A stretch of 64,000 nt of DNA from Fasciolopsis buskii (taxonomy: Eukaryota; Platyhelminthes; Trematoda; Plagiorchiida; Fasciolidae). Where the stretch lies: the NCBI GenBank assembly GCA_008360955.1, contig LUCM01000206.1, positions 62,001 to 126,000 on the forward strand. The letters are read 5' to 3'. The notes under the pieces are model-generated. The model saw nothing but the letters and a program-made list of their open reading frames with translations, ran no database searches and was not told the DNA's origin. Below, in pieces: positions 37,101 through 48,266 of the stretch (position 1 is its first letter; every line of letters starts with the position of its first letter). The position numbers were made by a program, and so were the translations under genes.

Positions 37101-39951
37101 ACTTTTCATGAAATTTAGCAGGTCACTTGGCTCACGAAAATTCGATATGCCCATACATTCAGCTATCATTGAGTTAGTGTTGGGAAACGTAGAATGCACA
37201 AACTTTGGTTGGCAGTCACCCCAGAAAAATTCGTCCTACTGTAACCCAAGGGAAGTTGACTCAAATGTCATATTGCAGCTAAATTTCTCATAGCATTGAG
37301 GAAATCTGTCAGGGGAGATTAAATCAACTTTAGCGAATACCCATAACCCACAAAATTGACATCTCGGCAGAAACATGCGTCCCACGGACTGACTTTTCCA
37401 TTACTTGTGCGGTCTGCCTTCACGAAAATCTGATTAATTCATTCACCGAAACTCTGACCCACTCTTTGAAAGATAGAATGGTCAAATCACCCAAAGCTGT
37501 TCTTATTGGACCTAGAGATTGTTAGAAACCCGAGTTAGAAATCAAGGACGGCTTTCCGACAGTGGTCCTAGGCTTTTGCTACAAAAGACACGATAGACGG
37601 AATGGGATAATTGGTGAGAGGAGTATAAAACATACACAAGATATAAACTACAATTGACACGCGTCGTACGGCAAGCCGGACGTAAGTGTAAGGTGTTTCT
37701 AAAATTTCATAGGTGACGGCATACAGGTTACCGTGTCTAGACTAACTACCGGATACCCATTGGGTCTTACACTGCTCGCTCTGGCTAGACTTTTCACAGT
37801 TCAATGGCGAAGAATGCAAAGCATCTTTTATCCACTCCGAAAGGTCCCCGCAAAAATTTCTCATAAGGTCTTTGACAGCTGATATACGCAGTGCTCCGTG
37901 TCACACATACGATCAACTTGTGACAGACCAAGGTCACTGAAAACGCCAAATAGAATCACATGTTAAAAGAATAATTTTATGTTAGCCAGTTATGATGCAT
38001 CCGATAGTCACTTCATGTTCCCATGTCTTTATCACGTTACATTTGTTCCCGTTTCACAGTGTGATCCAATGAATTATCGGTTACAGCCGATTGGAACTAA
38101 ACTCAATGAACATTATAATTTGTTTGTTCCGGAATGACACATTCTATCCTGATCAGTCAAAGCACCTGGTTGTTTTCGATGCGCAACATCATTTTCAGAC
38201 TGTCTGAACCGCGTTCAGTTATTGCATTATTGATCTGACGTACTCACGAATGAATGACACAATAACTTAATGTCTTGATAATCTAACGACGAGTACTGTA
38301 CTTGGAGTCAGATGCTTACATTGTGTCCTTCTTTCCGCGTACTGTGGGTGCAAAATATAGTCTGAGGCTCAATCACAAAATGAATTTTAATTTAGGTGTT
38401 TATGTGTTTCTGTGTGCATGTGTGTCTATGTCCGCGAAAAGACTTTTCATCCCAGTCCATTTAAATATTCAATGGTTGTCCATCATCAAAATTCATAACT
38501 TGTTAGCAAGGCTACACCAGGGCTAGCCGTTGGCCTTTCTGTCATAATTTGCGTTCCTGGGTTATCACTCGCAAGTATAAACCGGGAGGGTGCTCACAAG
38601 CTTTTGGGGACGAAGTTCTGGGTTCGAGCGATATAAATTCACTTTGGATCAACGAAATTCAAGCCCTATTGCATCTAGTAGTCGTATTATCGAAATTGGG
38701 ACTGAAGCACATTCTGCACACTCCATGACTAATGATCTGAATTGACATAATAAACATTCTTGCCAATAAACTCCTAAGTTTTGAATGAAACGGGTAAAAC
38801 TATCAAATATAAGGGGAAAGATAATGCTTGTCATTTTGCTTGCCCAATGAGTATGTTGAAGCGGCTGTCTTCGTGAGTGCTTCATTTGACCTTGAATATG
38901 TATGTCAAATAAATGAATATTGTAATCCCAAGAAACCCTACCGAATTTTGTCCTTCCGAAAAAGAAGTCTGTCAAATACTTGGAACATTTTCTAAGGATC
39001 AACATATAAATAACCACTTAGTCACGGTTGCAAGGATTTCTCCCATTCTCGGATTCCCGGTGGACTGTGTGTTTAGGAGCATCCTTATCGCGAAAAAATG
39101 AAGCCATAAAAATGTTTATGACTTGGATAAGTCAGGTCACAGGACGAATTCCAACGGGTATTAAGCATTTCACTATCGTTCACCTACTCGGACATGAACA
39201 ATTCTTGTTTGGGCATAAAGTAGTCTGACTACACAATCACAAATTTTAAAGTGTGCTATTTTCTTCATTTCTCAAACTAATCAACAGGAACATAGTTTAA
39301 GATGAAATTCTCACTAATGAGGAAGTCTAACTCTAAAATTTCTACTTACTGCTATAAATTACAAATTTATTCATTTTTGTGGGCGTCGAGTTTTCTTTAT
39401 CAACTGTAGGCCACTGCATAGAGCTTGTAATTTCTTTTCATGTACGGCAATTACTAGACACGCCTTTACCTCATTTACGAGAAATCATGGATAACGACTT
39501 TTTCAGATGCGTTAGAAACAGACAGCCATCTTGGAAATGTGCTTGACAGATTCTAGCTAGATTCGTATTGGGATGCTAAATTACCAACTTTGATGGCCCC
39601 AAACAATGAGAAAAGATTTGAAATCACTAAAGCAAAATGAAATTATGCATGCTTAGCTGAATTGGTCCTCGAAATGATGAAAGACTGGAATCCAGTTTTC
39701 GGTACATATGGTTCACTTTTTTCGGGAAACGTCTGTTGCTCAGTAAATATGGTCGTTTTACGTCAGCTTGCCAAAAGTTTGCGCAGTCGTCCCGCTTGCG
39801 TACTTATTCGATATTTAATTGATCGCTCGGAATTAATGTTGTCTAAAAACTTGGATCACGCATTGCTGCACCTCAAAGATCTTCATATTCATCTAGATGA
39901 GGCACTCGTGCTGGCTGGCAGGCAGCTCTTAAATTCACCCTTCCAGCCACC
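34127..39951. other. unrecognised non-coding stretch
   Basis: No exon or confident transposon domain. Around 36,721-36,755 a tgtattgtactgtattaga string on the plus strand is the complement of the ATACAATAC-type tails that end the CR1 copies at 42.6 and 48.2 kb, but no CR1 body was seen next to it. A 103-codon frame at 39662-39973 precedes the CR1 endonuclease and might be its upstream ORF. It has no recognised domain. Confidence 0.4.
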
Positions 39952-40848
39952 ATGTCCATTCCGGTATTGTTGAGTACCAACATCCGCTTTCTGTTTATAA
40001 AAATGTCGGGTCTGTTCCTTGCAATTCAATCACCGATCCATGTTCACACGTGTGTCACCTGCATACAACAATCATGGCTGAACCTGGATATCGCTGATTC
40101 ACTCGTGTCGATAGACAGCTTCAGACTCCACCGGCAGGATAGAGTTTCAGACAAAAAGAAGATTGGAGGCGGCGTAGCGATATACCTAAAACCCTTCTGG
40201 TCTGGCAAGTCCGAGGTTGCTTATACGTACTCGCTAAACAGAACTGACTTTCTCATGGCACAGCGTCATCCTAGGTTTTCTCGCCATACCAGTACTATCA
40301 AAACGAACCTATATATTCGCTTTAAGCTCGCAACAAAATGTCACATCTTTTTCGATTCTCTTCTAGTATTTGATACTCATCTTCTTGGGAATAGTCAGCA
40401 TAATACTATAGACGATTTCAATAATGCACCTACCCTAACATTGACTGCGTTTGGTTTCACTGATCTCTGCGTTTCTCTCACCAGAGGCGGTTCCATTTTA
40501 GATAGGGTTATTACCAACCACCCTGATTTATTTTCCCTGAATTTGCGTGCTCCAATTTTAAGTAGTGATCTTTGTCTGCTTCTGTTGAGGCACGAGATAT
40601 ACTCTCGGTTAGCTTTCCGTTCCTTCGAGCGAGCAAATCAAATCCGAGTTCGCCTCCGTAATTTTTCACACAACAGCCTTATTCTTCTTCAGAAACCCCT
40701 TTCACTCGCATCTACCTGCTTCTCTTTTGAATCGCTGCCAAATGACAATGTCAAGCTTTTTACAGAGAGGATCAACGCAGTTTTCGATATCTGCTGTACC
40801 TCAGAAACACTATTTGTCCCAATGGTTATATCTCCATCCAGAAACTGA
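39952..40848 (+). pseudogene. CR1 endonuclease fragment
   Basis: A 298-codon open frame, unusually long for this window. It contains QQSWLNLDIADSLVSI where a TETWL-type motif with the catalytic glutamate is expected, so that residue is lost. Next is GGGVAIYL, the conserved glycine-rich segment. Towards the middle it reads FGFTDLC and LDRVITN, matching the LDLVLTN-type segment, followed by SSDLCLLLL where an SDH active-site segment is expected (His replaced). It resembles CR1 endonuclease in order and length, but it looks catalytically dead. Confidence 0.75.
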
Positions 40849-41204
40849 AATCTCTAAGAAGATGCAAGGAGCACTTTAACAAATCACGTAAAAACTCAAA
40901 CGTGCGGTACATTTCCAAGGTAATAAAAGCTGGAATGAAGCCCATCGACATGACATTCGCCAGCCAACTCCTCAGCGTTAACAAGGCATTCGACTGTTTT
41001 ATGGGAAGAAGCATGCGAAAATGTCTGCGGAAGTCGACAGCGTCAATCGTTCATTCATCCATCCTCCCAATTAAACCCCAACCATATTGGGACAGGATGA
41101 TATGACTTTCTAGAGAAGAGGCGCTCGACCTTCTGCAAGACACCAATATCACCACAGAGGTTGGTCTTGACAGTCCGCCCTCAGCTATTTTAAGGCATGA
41201 TGCT

Positions 41205-41777
41205 GTGACTCTGACCTATGCATTTGCTTCTCTGATTAATTCATCATTAATCTCGTCTTCTATCCCTGACTACTGGAGACCTATCACTATTATTCCTATC
41301 GCAAAATCCAGCAGTTCTATGGCTCTGGCGAAATGTTTTCGCCTCACCGCCTTAACATCTACTGGCTTTAAACTGACGGAACGAGCTATACTTAAACGCC
41401 TGCATTCTGATACGTATCCTCCTGACGATCCTTTTCAGTTTACCTATAAATGTCACAGGTCCAATTTGGATGCTGTCGCTTCCCACATTCATCATATTTG
41501 TAAGTCCTTAAACGCATCACTGAAATCTGTGCGTTGTGCCTTCCTGGACTATTCGTTGACATTTGACTCAGTTCCATGGTCTCTTCTACTTCACAAATTT
41601 GAAACGTTTGATTGTCCCAAGACTTTATTAACATGGCTGTCTGATTACTTTACCAACCGAACCCAGTGCAAACGAATGGAAGGGCAAACTTCAAAACTGT
41701 TGATTAACAGCTCAGGAGTCCTTCAGGGTGCTGTTCTTGGACCGTACCTCTTCTCTACTTACATTAGCGACTTATAA
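41205..41777 (+). pseudogene. CR1 reverse-transcriptase fragment
   Basis: A 190-codon open frame covering fingers and palm: SIPDYWRPITIIPIAKSS, FRLTALTSTGFKLTERAILK, DPFQFTYK, CAFLDYSLTFDSVP (motif A with its aspartate), LSDYFTNRTQ and SGVLQGAVLGPYLFSTYISDL (motif B). The next motif, in another frame, is YADY in place of YADD at 41,804-41,815, so catalysis would be lost even without the stop at 41,775. The thumb-like YLGVTI segment is at about 42,030. Confidence 0.85.
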
Positions 41778-42867
41778 ACCAGATCAACCTATCCTCTATT
41801 TACTATGCTGATTATGTTGCTCTCTCTCAAGCCGTTTGGATCAACGATGATTTTCAAAGTTTTTCCAACAACCTGTCATCTACTTACGATTACCCTGCAG
41901 GAGCTGATTTAAATCTCAACACACCTAAATGTTTCGAATATCTGCTCTCTCCCTCTCCCTCGGCCAGCCTACCCATCCGAAGCGTCTTCCATCAACTCAA
42001 CATCTCTTACCAGGGTTAGTTCTGTGACATATCTAGGAGTTACTATTAATAAAAATCTGAAATGGGTTTGTCACATTTCTGCTTGAATAAAGAACCTCTA
42101 ACGGTTGTCATCTGAAATCAGGAAGCTTCGGTACTACAAAGTGAAACAAAGGTTTGCATACCAATTCTTCTTCGCTGCTCTACTGTTATTTTTTCAGGTT
42201 TACTTAAAAAGGCTTTAAAATTTTTCGCTGGGGGCCAACAGTTATTGGTCGTGCGTCTTTGATACCACTAACTGAATTGTCCTCAAATCGGTGATCGCTC
42301 ATCAGCATTTGAGAAATTTGCTCAAAAAATTCTTTCAGATGCCACGCATCCTCTGCACAACCATCTTTCAAGGCGTCGCTCTCACATTTCTACATGATCC
42401 GCTTTTCATTCCATACGCCTTAGAATCAATATCTATAGAAACCCCACTGTCCCATATTTAGCACGCATTTCGACAAACCGTGACCGGGTTTCAGCCGAAT
42501 TCCTGAGGAACCTCATAATGTGCTATGGCTATTCTTCGATGAGTTTTTTCGAGGTGAGGAGCGGAAATTTTTTCTCCTGTTATTTTTACCTTCAAATTTC
42601 TTGACTGAATTGCGACATCATTTATTTTGCGCAAAATTCCGTGTAATACAATACTATATAATACAGCACAATACAATTTTGAGAGAAAAACAACAAAATG
42701 CATTTGGTGAACTGGGTGTCCAGCGAATAAAAAAGGGTGACTGGACCGAAATTTGGATTGGAAGCATATGATTGAGTGGAAATGGCTATATTTAACCAAA
42801 ATATATTCATTATCCATTTGGCTGAAGCAGACCACTTTCCAGTCAAAGGAATGTAAACAATTTGTAA

Positions 42868-43031
42868 GTATTAGTAATAGGAGTTTTTTGCAGTATTTCA
42901 CCACATGTTATCACCACTCAACTCACCATTATGAAACCACGAAAACACTGTGTATCCGTTTCATCCAGCATTGTTAAGAATCATGAAGAGCAGTGCATAT
43001 CCATCGCGCCCAAAATGGGACGTAAACCCGG
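42868..43031 (-). mobile_element. tRNA-derived SINE, family B (copy 7)
   Basis: A minus-strand copy from cccgggtttacgtcccattt (B-box region) through atatgcactgctcttcatga and atggtgagttgagtggtgat, ending near aactcctattacta. The A-box head is missing. It meets copy 8 head-to-head at about 43,031. Confidence 0.8.
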
Positions 43032-43140
43032 GTGATTCCTAATAAGGATGAAATCAACGTACATTGTGCTTCCATGGTTTCTTAATGGTAAGTTGAGCGA
43101 TGATATCGCGTGGTTAATTATTTCATGTAAATAATTACTG
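43032..43140 (+). mobile_element. SINE family B, 3' part (copy 8)
   Basis: A plus-strand copy beginning in the middle of the element (gattcctaataaggatgaaa), then attgtgcttccatggtttct, taatggtaagttgagcgatg and atatcgcgtggttaattatt. It is 5'-truncated and joined directly to copy 7. Confidence 0.8.
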
Positions 43141-44015
43141 GTTAGGTAGGGTTGTCTATGGAACCAGCATTGCGCCAAATTTCCCAATTTTCATGAACAA
43201 CCCTATTCAAGACAGTGTTCTTTTAAAATCTGCTTTCAGAAAGGTTACCGTGGTAACCAAATATTCGATCCACCGGTAATTCCATCATTATTACCGATCA
43301 GCCATATATTACCCCGCCGTCCGAATTAATGTATACGTTAAATGACACTAGTCAGTGTTATCCTTGACATTCGGTTCAATTGCTCAAATTCCTCCGGATT
43401 TTGCAAAAGCCTAATGTAAAGCCTGACTGAGTCTCGTGGACACTTTATTCACTGCGATTCAACGCTGTGTAGTTTGCAATTTCAAATGGAACATGTCCGT
43501 CAAACGGAAACTATTTTTACTAGACAGTTCAATCGCGACGAATCCAGTGTTCATCTGTCCTGTTGCCAAGGGTTTGGTGAACCTCATAATATGTTTTATT
43601 AAAAGCCGAGTTACTGTGTGAATAATGCTTTACCAAATTCTCCTATGGAAATTACTGACATACAAGCCGAAGTCAAAACACAACCGGCTTTGTTGTGACC
43701 ATTTTACCCCACATTAAATCTTATCGGCATATTCATTCCAAACCCAAGCAAACCGAAGGCTAGCAAAATAGCGTTTGGGTGCGTGTGATCCCTGGGTTAG
43801 TCGCTACGTAAGTTCTTTTGCTTCGACATTTCACGGTAAATGACTGACGCTTTTTGCTAACCGATACCAAATTGGCTTAATCAAGGAAGACTGCAACTGT
43901 CCACTTGTCTCGGAAATCCTCGTAAATCTTAGACATTTTGCTATCATTTTATCATTAAATCTGCCTTCATTTTCAATACCCATGGTTTTCTTTGGTGATT
44001 CCTCGCTTAGATTGG
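43141..44015. other. unrecognised non-coding stretch
   Basis: Nothing identified. Short open frames are unsupported. Confidence 0.45.
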
Positions 44016-44192
44016 CCGGCGGTGGCCAAGTGGATAAGGCCGTGGGTTTTGGACGTGAAGGTCACGTGTTCTGATCCTCCCACCGCCGGTCAATTTCCCC
44101 ACTTGGCAGCCCTCTGCTATCCGGGGCCCCTTCCTGAAAAATGATGTACTTTATTATTTCACCAGAAAAGGAAGTAAAAGATAAAAAATTAT
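44016..44192 (+). mobile_element. tRNA-derived SINE, family A (copy 4, best preserved head)
   Basis: The head ggcggtggccaagtggataa has a clean A-box (tggccaagtgg), and its first seven bases pair with caccgcc at the end of the tRNA-like part. The B-box is mutated (gtgttctgatcc). The body (ggtcaatttccccacttggcagccctctgct) and tail (aagtaaaagataaaaaatta) match copies 1 and 2. This copy best shows the tRNA ancestry, probably a class with a variable arm, but I do not assign an amino acid. Confidence 0.85.
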
Positions 44193-46379
44193 ACTCTTTG
44201 ACCGTTTGTGCAGTAAGTAGCTCAAACGGAATGCCCCATTTGCTGGTTTCATTGTTGTCGAGATCTAGGCATTTGCATGAAATCGTCCCAGTGTTTTTCA
44301 CTGAGGTGAACATTCGGGGCTTGTGAAATAATTCGGGTGAAAAGATTCAGGATTTCTAAAATCTAACCAGTATTGTAAAATAATCAACCAACTGTTGTCC
44401 AATTATTATTTTTATCGATAAACCAGTCGCCCACTAAGTTGGCTGATTTAATTATGTAGAATTTTCAAATCAAGAGCTATTTGACGGAGTTATGCACCTT
44501 AAAACCTGCCGTAGTCAAGTGCACGATGCCCCTACGAACCGAAAGTTTACGAGTGCCATTTGTTTCGAAGAAACCGCACTCAAGAGTGAGTTTTGGGTCG
44601 GTTTGGTACAAGAAGTAATTCAAAAATTGACCCTTATACTTCGGGGTGAAAGCTATTTAGACTTACCTCGTCTACATTAAAACTTGACCAAAAAAGCCTT
44701 AGACGGTAACACAGTCAAAAACTTTCGGACTGAAACAGTTTATTTCAATCTTTCATAGCTCATGATACCCTTTCGCAGATTCAGTTTTTTTTCAATATTG
44801 GCCATGCGAACCACAATCAGTAATGACAAGAATAAACTTGCGCACCTCTGCTTCTTAACCCCGATCCCTTATTCGATAATTGGTCTCTGTTTCAAAGGAT
44901 CCTACCAGTATACTCAAAATGTCTCTCCACTTGGAATCCACCAGTGCAATCGGTTTTGTTTAACCAAATGGAGACGCTTAACTTCTTTGCACCTTCATCC
45001 GGGCTTAAACTCTGAACTCTCAAACCGTCCAGATGCGTGATAACTCTTTCTGTTGTGTGCATCTTGCAATAACCGAGACTTGTAAAACAAAGCGTTGAAC
45101 AGAGACACCATCTTGATCAAAGTAAAATCTACCAATCAATTTGGTGCAAAGGCGATTGGAAAGGTGAACGAATTTACCGGTTTCAAGTGTGGTTTGCTAT
45201 CCGCTAAATTATTTTGGGACCTAATTTTACATGGAAAACAGCAAGACTGCTTTTACTTGCAATTTTCACATAGGAAAACAAGGAATATGCCATGTTCCTC
45301 AGCTGTCTGTCTGTTTGCTAATGAATATTTTGCAGAAAAACCGAATACTTTTTTACGCCAGTTTCCACAATTCAATCGAACTTGCTCCCAAGCGGAAACT
45401 AACAAACCGCCCGGGATATAAAACGGCTAACCAGACTAGTTGCTACTATTTCCAAGCGGAACAAGCAACCTACGAGAAGTGGTAAACAAAGAACTTTCTG
45501 CCATAACCCAAGTGTCATCAACTGCGCAAGAAAACTGTTTATTTGCTGCCCTATTGCTAAGTGGTCTTGTTGGTGAAATGTCTTTCAGATATCTCAAGAC
45601 AAGTTGACTAACTCTCCAGTGAAACCCACTATGGGCACCATACTCAGTCCAGTGGGAAGCTTTCCGAAAATCTAGACATCAGCTGCTATTGTGTGACGTG
45701 GCATTCTTGTGCTAACCGGTCTTCAGACATTTGTGGGAGCCACATTTGAACTGTTTTGTCTATCGATAACTCCGGAAAAATGGCCGTAATTCGCCCGTCA
45801 GACACTTAGGCGCTTCAAGGAAAGAGCTGGTAGACAATAGGACTAACAAGGTGGTATAGATAAATGTGATAAAAGCAAGAGACAGGAAAATAAGCCGAGA
45901 ACAATGAGCAACATTACATAGACCGATAGTATTTGTATATAGTCCGTAAAAAAAGCAGTTTTGGTGCCAACAAACGACTAGATATTTTGACTCAACTGTT
46001 GGAGACAAATGAATTGTCTTTAATAAGGTTCGTTTTCTTGATTCAATATCCTTCACTCATGATGTGGTAGGAGGTGCGATCAAGCAAAGCCTGTTTACCA
46101 AACAAATTGCCTAATAAGCATGTATCAGTCATTGGCACCCAACGTTCTAATGTTACCCTTCTGACCACCACATCCACTTCAGTGCGTTCACTTTCTCAAG
46201 TAGCGATGATGACTACATGTACATCCCATACTTTCCGGTTATAGTAGCGCAATAATTGGTAACGCTTGTATCACCCCGTTTTGTCCTAGACTTGATGTTA
46301 GTTTGATCTATGATGTTTTTATGCTTTTTATTGTACCGCCATTGCCTGTAGCCTATGTTTTGTTGCCGGCAAGTTTAAC
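44193..46379. other. unrecognised non-coding stretch
   Basis: No exon or transposon domain recognised. The frames at 45095-45421 and 45231-45485 overlap in different phases and lack family resemblance. Confidence 0.4.
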
Positions 46380-48266
46380 TGCTGCCCCACTCATCTCTTA
46401 TTTGCTTTTGGCTTAGCTGACCTGTCTTATCCCTACGGAGTTTCAGACACAGTAATCATCAGTCATCGAGATCACTTTCTCTTACAATTACACGCTTCTT
46501 TTTCATCACGTGATCACTCGCTTACTTCAGCTAGACCTATCATTTATTCTCACTATGCACACCAGTTATTTTTCAGGCCGAAACAGATCCAGGCTAAGAC
46601 AAGGAATCTGTCTCACGAAAATATCTTACTGTATCAAAGATCCATGCCCATAGCATCTTTCTGATTCCCTTTTGAATGCTATTTCCCTATTTTAAACCTA
46701 ACCAGTCAATACAGTTTTTAACTTATGCTGTGGCATTGCAGCTGTTTTTTTTTATAATCACGGCTGCATAACTTCACTCCTGGTAGAATCCTTTCGGTGA
46801 CTGGAAGAAATTGCCGATAAACTCCATGGACTCTTTTCTTTAGAGAAAAGTTTCAAGCTTCTACCATCCAAGACTGCATCTTTGTTGGGCCAGGGCGACC
46901 TGGATTCCGGCTACATGGGATTCTGCAACGGTCCTTTCCATCTTGAAGCACACACCCTTGAACATTTTATCAAAATGATTTTGTTCCCTTGTCACTACCT
47001 TTTCTAGGCTTAGCTCAACCGCTCACGTTTCTCTCCAATACTCACACTTAATGACTCATTTCAGTTTGTTCACAAGCCGAGCAGAGTGTGAACCTCCCAT
47101 GGTGACGTTTTCCCTTTCCAAACGATTAAGTAGATCCGCTAAACCAGTCCGCTCTATCTTTCCAGATTGTTCCACTGCCTTTAACTCGGTTCCCCGTTCG
47201 CTCATTCGCCATAAGCTTGAATCTTTTGCGTGTCCTGTTGCGGTAGGAACACAACGTTCACAACATACCTCAACAAATTAAACTAACGTATCACTTATGC
47301 AGCCCTCTACATTGCACTCCCGTGTTCATCAAGGGGCTGCTCTTCGCCGATTTATCTACTGACCCACCTCCAGAACCTCTCGAGTATGCAGATGATGTAC
47401 TCAGAATGACTTCAGTCAATCAAATTTGGCACCCTTCTAGGGACATTTGACTGGTATTCAAAACTTTAATTTCAATCTGGCATTCCCCTTATCACAATTA
47501 GTTTGCACTTTCTTGCTTCCCTATCCCCAGTGAACATTCGGCAGTTGACGCCGTTCCCGTTCCTAGGGCCAAATTTGTAAAATACTTGGGCGTTACAGTT
47601 TGCACCAATTTACAACGGTCTTCACAAATCTCCGATAGTGTCAAGCTTGTTATTCACTTGTCTTTTCAAATACGCAGACTGAGACAGCTCGGCACAAAAC
47701 AGAACGTTATTGCTTTTTTGACCATCAAATTGTCCTCCTTATTTTGCTCCACTGCTTCCCAGTCATCCTTTCACAGAAACTCAAGAAAGATTTTCACTTG
47801 CTCTACACAGGACTCTCTGTCATTAATCACGCTACTTCTATTCAGATAGTCCTTCTTCATGGTAAATAATGCCATTTGTACATTAAAGTGTACAGAACAT
47901 TTTCCACGGAACGTCTTGCAGAACTAACCATCCAATATCTAATGATCCGTCATCCTGCCATTCACAGGCATCCACTAGTTCATACTACAGGTTAATTTCC
48001 TCTCTTATTAACGGTTATCACAAACCCGTGGCTCCATATTTAGCACGTGTTCCGTTTAAGAATAGAGAAACTATGACAGTATGCAACATTCGATTTTTCA
48101 TAGCTGAAATATTTTTCTTAATTGCACTGTTTACCTGCTCGCATATGGACAATGTTAGATTTTTATCATGTACATGGATCTATCATTATGTGGTGTATTG
48201 TTGACGGAAATGCAAGTATTTTGGTTGCAGAATCCAGTCATACAATATTATACAACACAATACAGC
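46380..48266 (+). mobile_element. decayed CR1-type non-LTR retrotransposon (copy 2)
   Basis: Begins with FGLADLSYPYG (about 46,400), matching the FGFTDL segment of copy 1's endonuclease. It then carries IFPDCSTAFNSVPRSL (motif A, about 47,155-47,205), VHQGAAL (motif B region) and EYADDV at 47,382-47,399, where the catalytic YADD is still intact. A YLGVTV segment at about 47,580 and the C-terminal region follow. The 3' tail is tacaatattatacaacacaatacag (48,240-48,266). It is 5'-truncated, riddled with frameshifts, and in the same orientation and family as copy 1, about 5.6 kb downstream. Confidence 0.8.
47051..47281 (+). pseudogene. CR1 reverse-transcriptase motif A fragment
   Basis: A 76-codon frame with FPDCSTAFNSVPRSLIRHKLESFACP, the motif A region of CR1 reverse transcriptases with its aspartate and the FNSVP signature. 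It then breaks at a stop. The partner fragment (GVTVCTNLQ... at 47586-47849) carries the thumb-like region. Both lie within copy 2. Confidence 0.75.

Larger units (their letters stand above)
39952..42680 (+). mobile_element. decayed CR1-type non-LTR retrotransposon (copy 1)
   Basis: An APE-type endonuclease frame (39952-40848), a linker in shifted frames (about 40,848-41,200), and a reverse-transcriptase frame (41205-41777) are followed by the palm end and C-terminal region (to about 42,530). A 3' tail of short repeats (taatacaatactatataatacagcacaatacaat, 42,644-42,680) ends the copy, as expected for CR1-clade LINEs. Stops and frameshifts are scattered throughout. The catalytic YADD of the reverse transcriptase is altered to YADY (41,804-41,815). 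Of the LINE copies here this is the most complete, lacking a certain 5' end. Confidence 0.85.

Noticed and set aside
37700..37860. Possible reverse-transcriptase motif (TTGYPLGLTLLALARLF)
   Set aside because: It faintly resembles the PLE motif B region, but no neighbouring motif A or KPDKG segment was found in order, so chance is likely.
44016..44085. Functional tRNA gene
   Set aside because: Good A-box and acceptor pairing, but the B-box is mutated, and the sequence continues into a body and tail shared with other copies, so it is a SINE.
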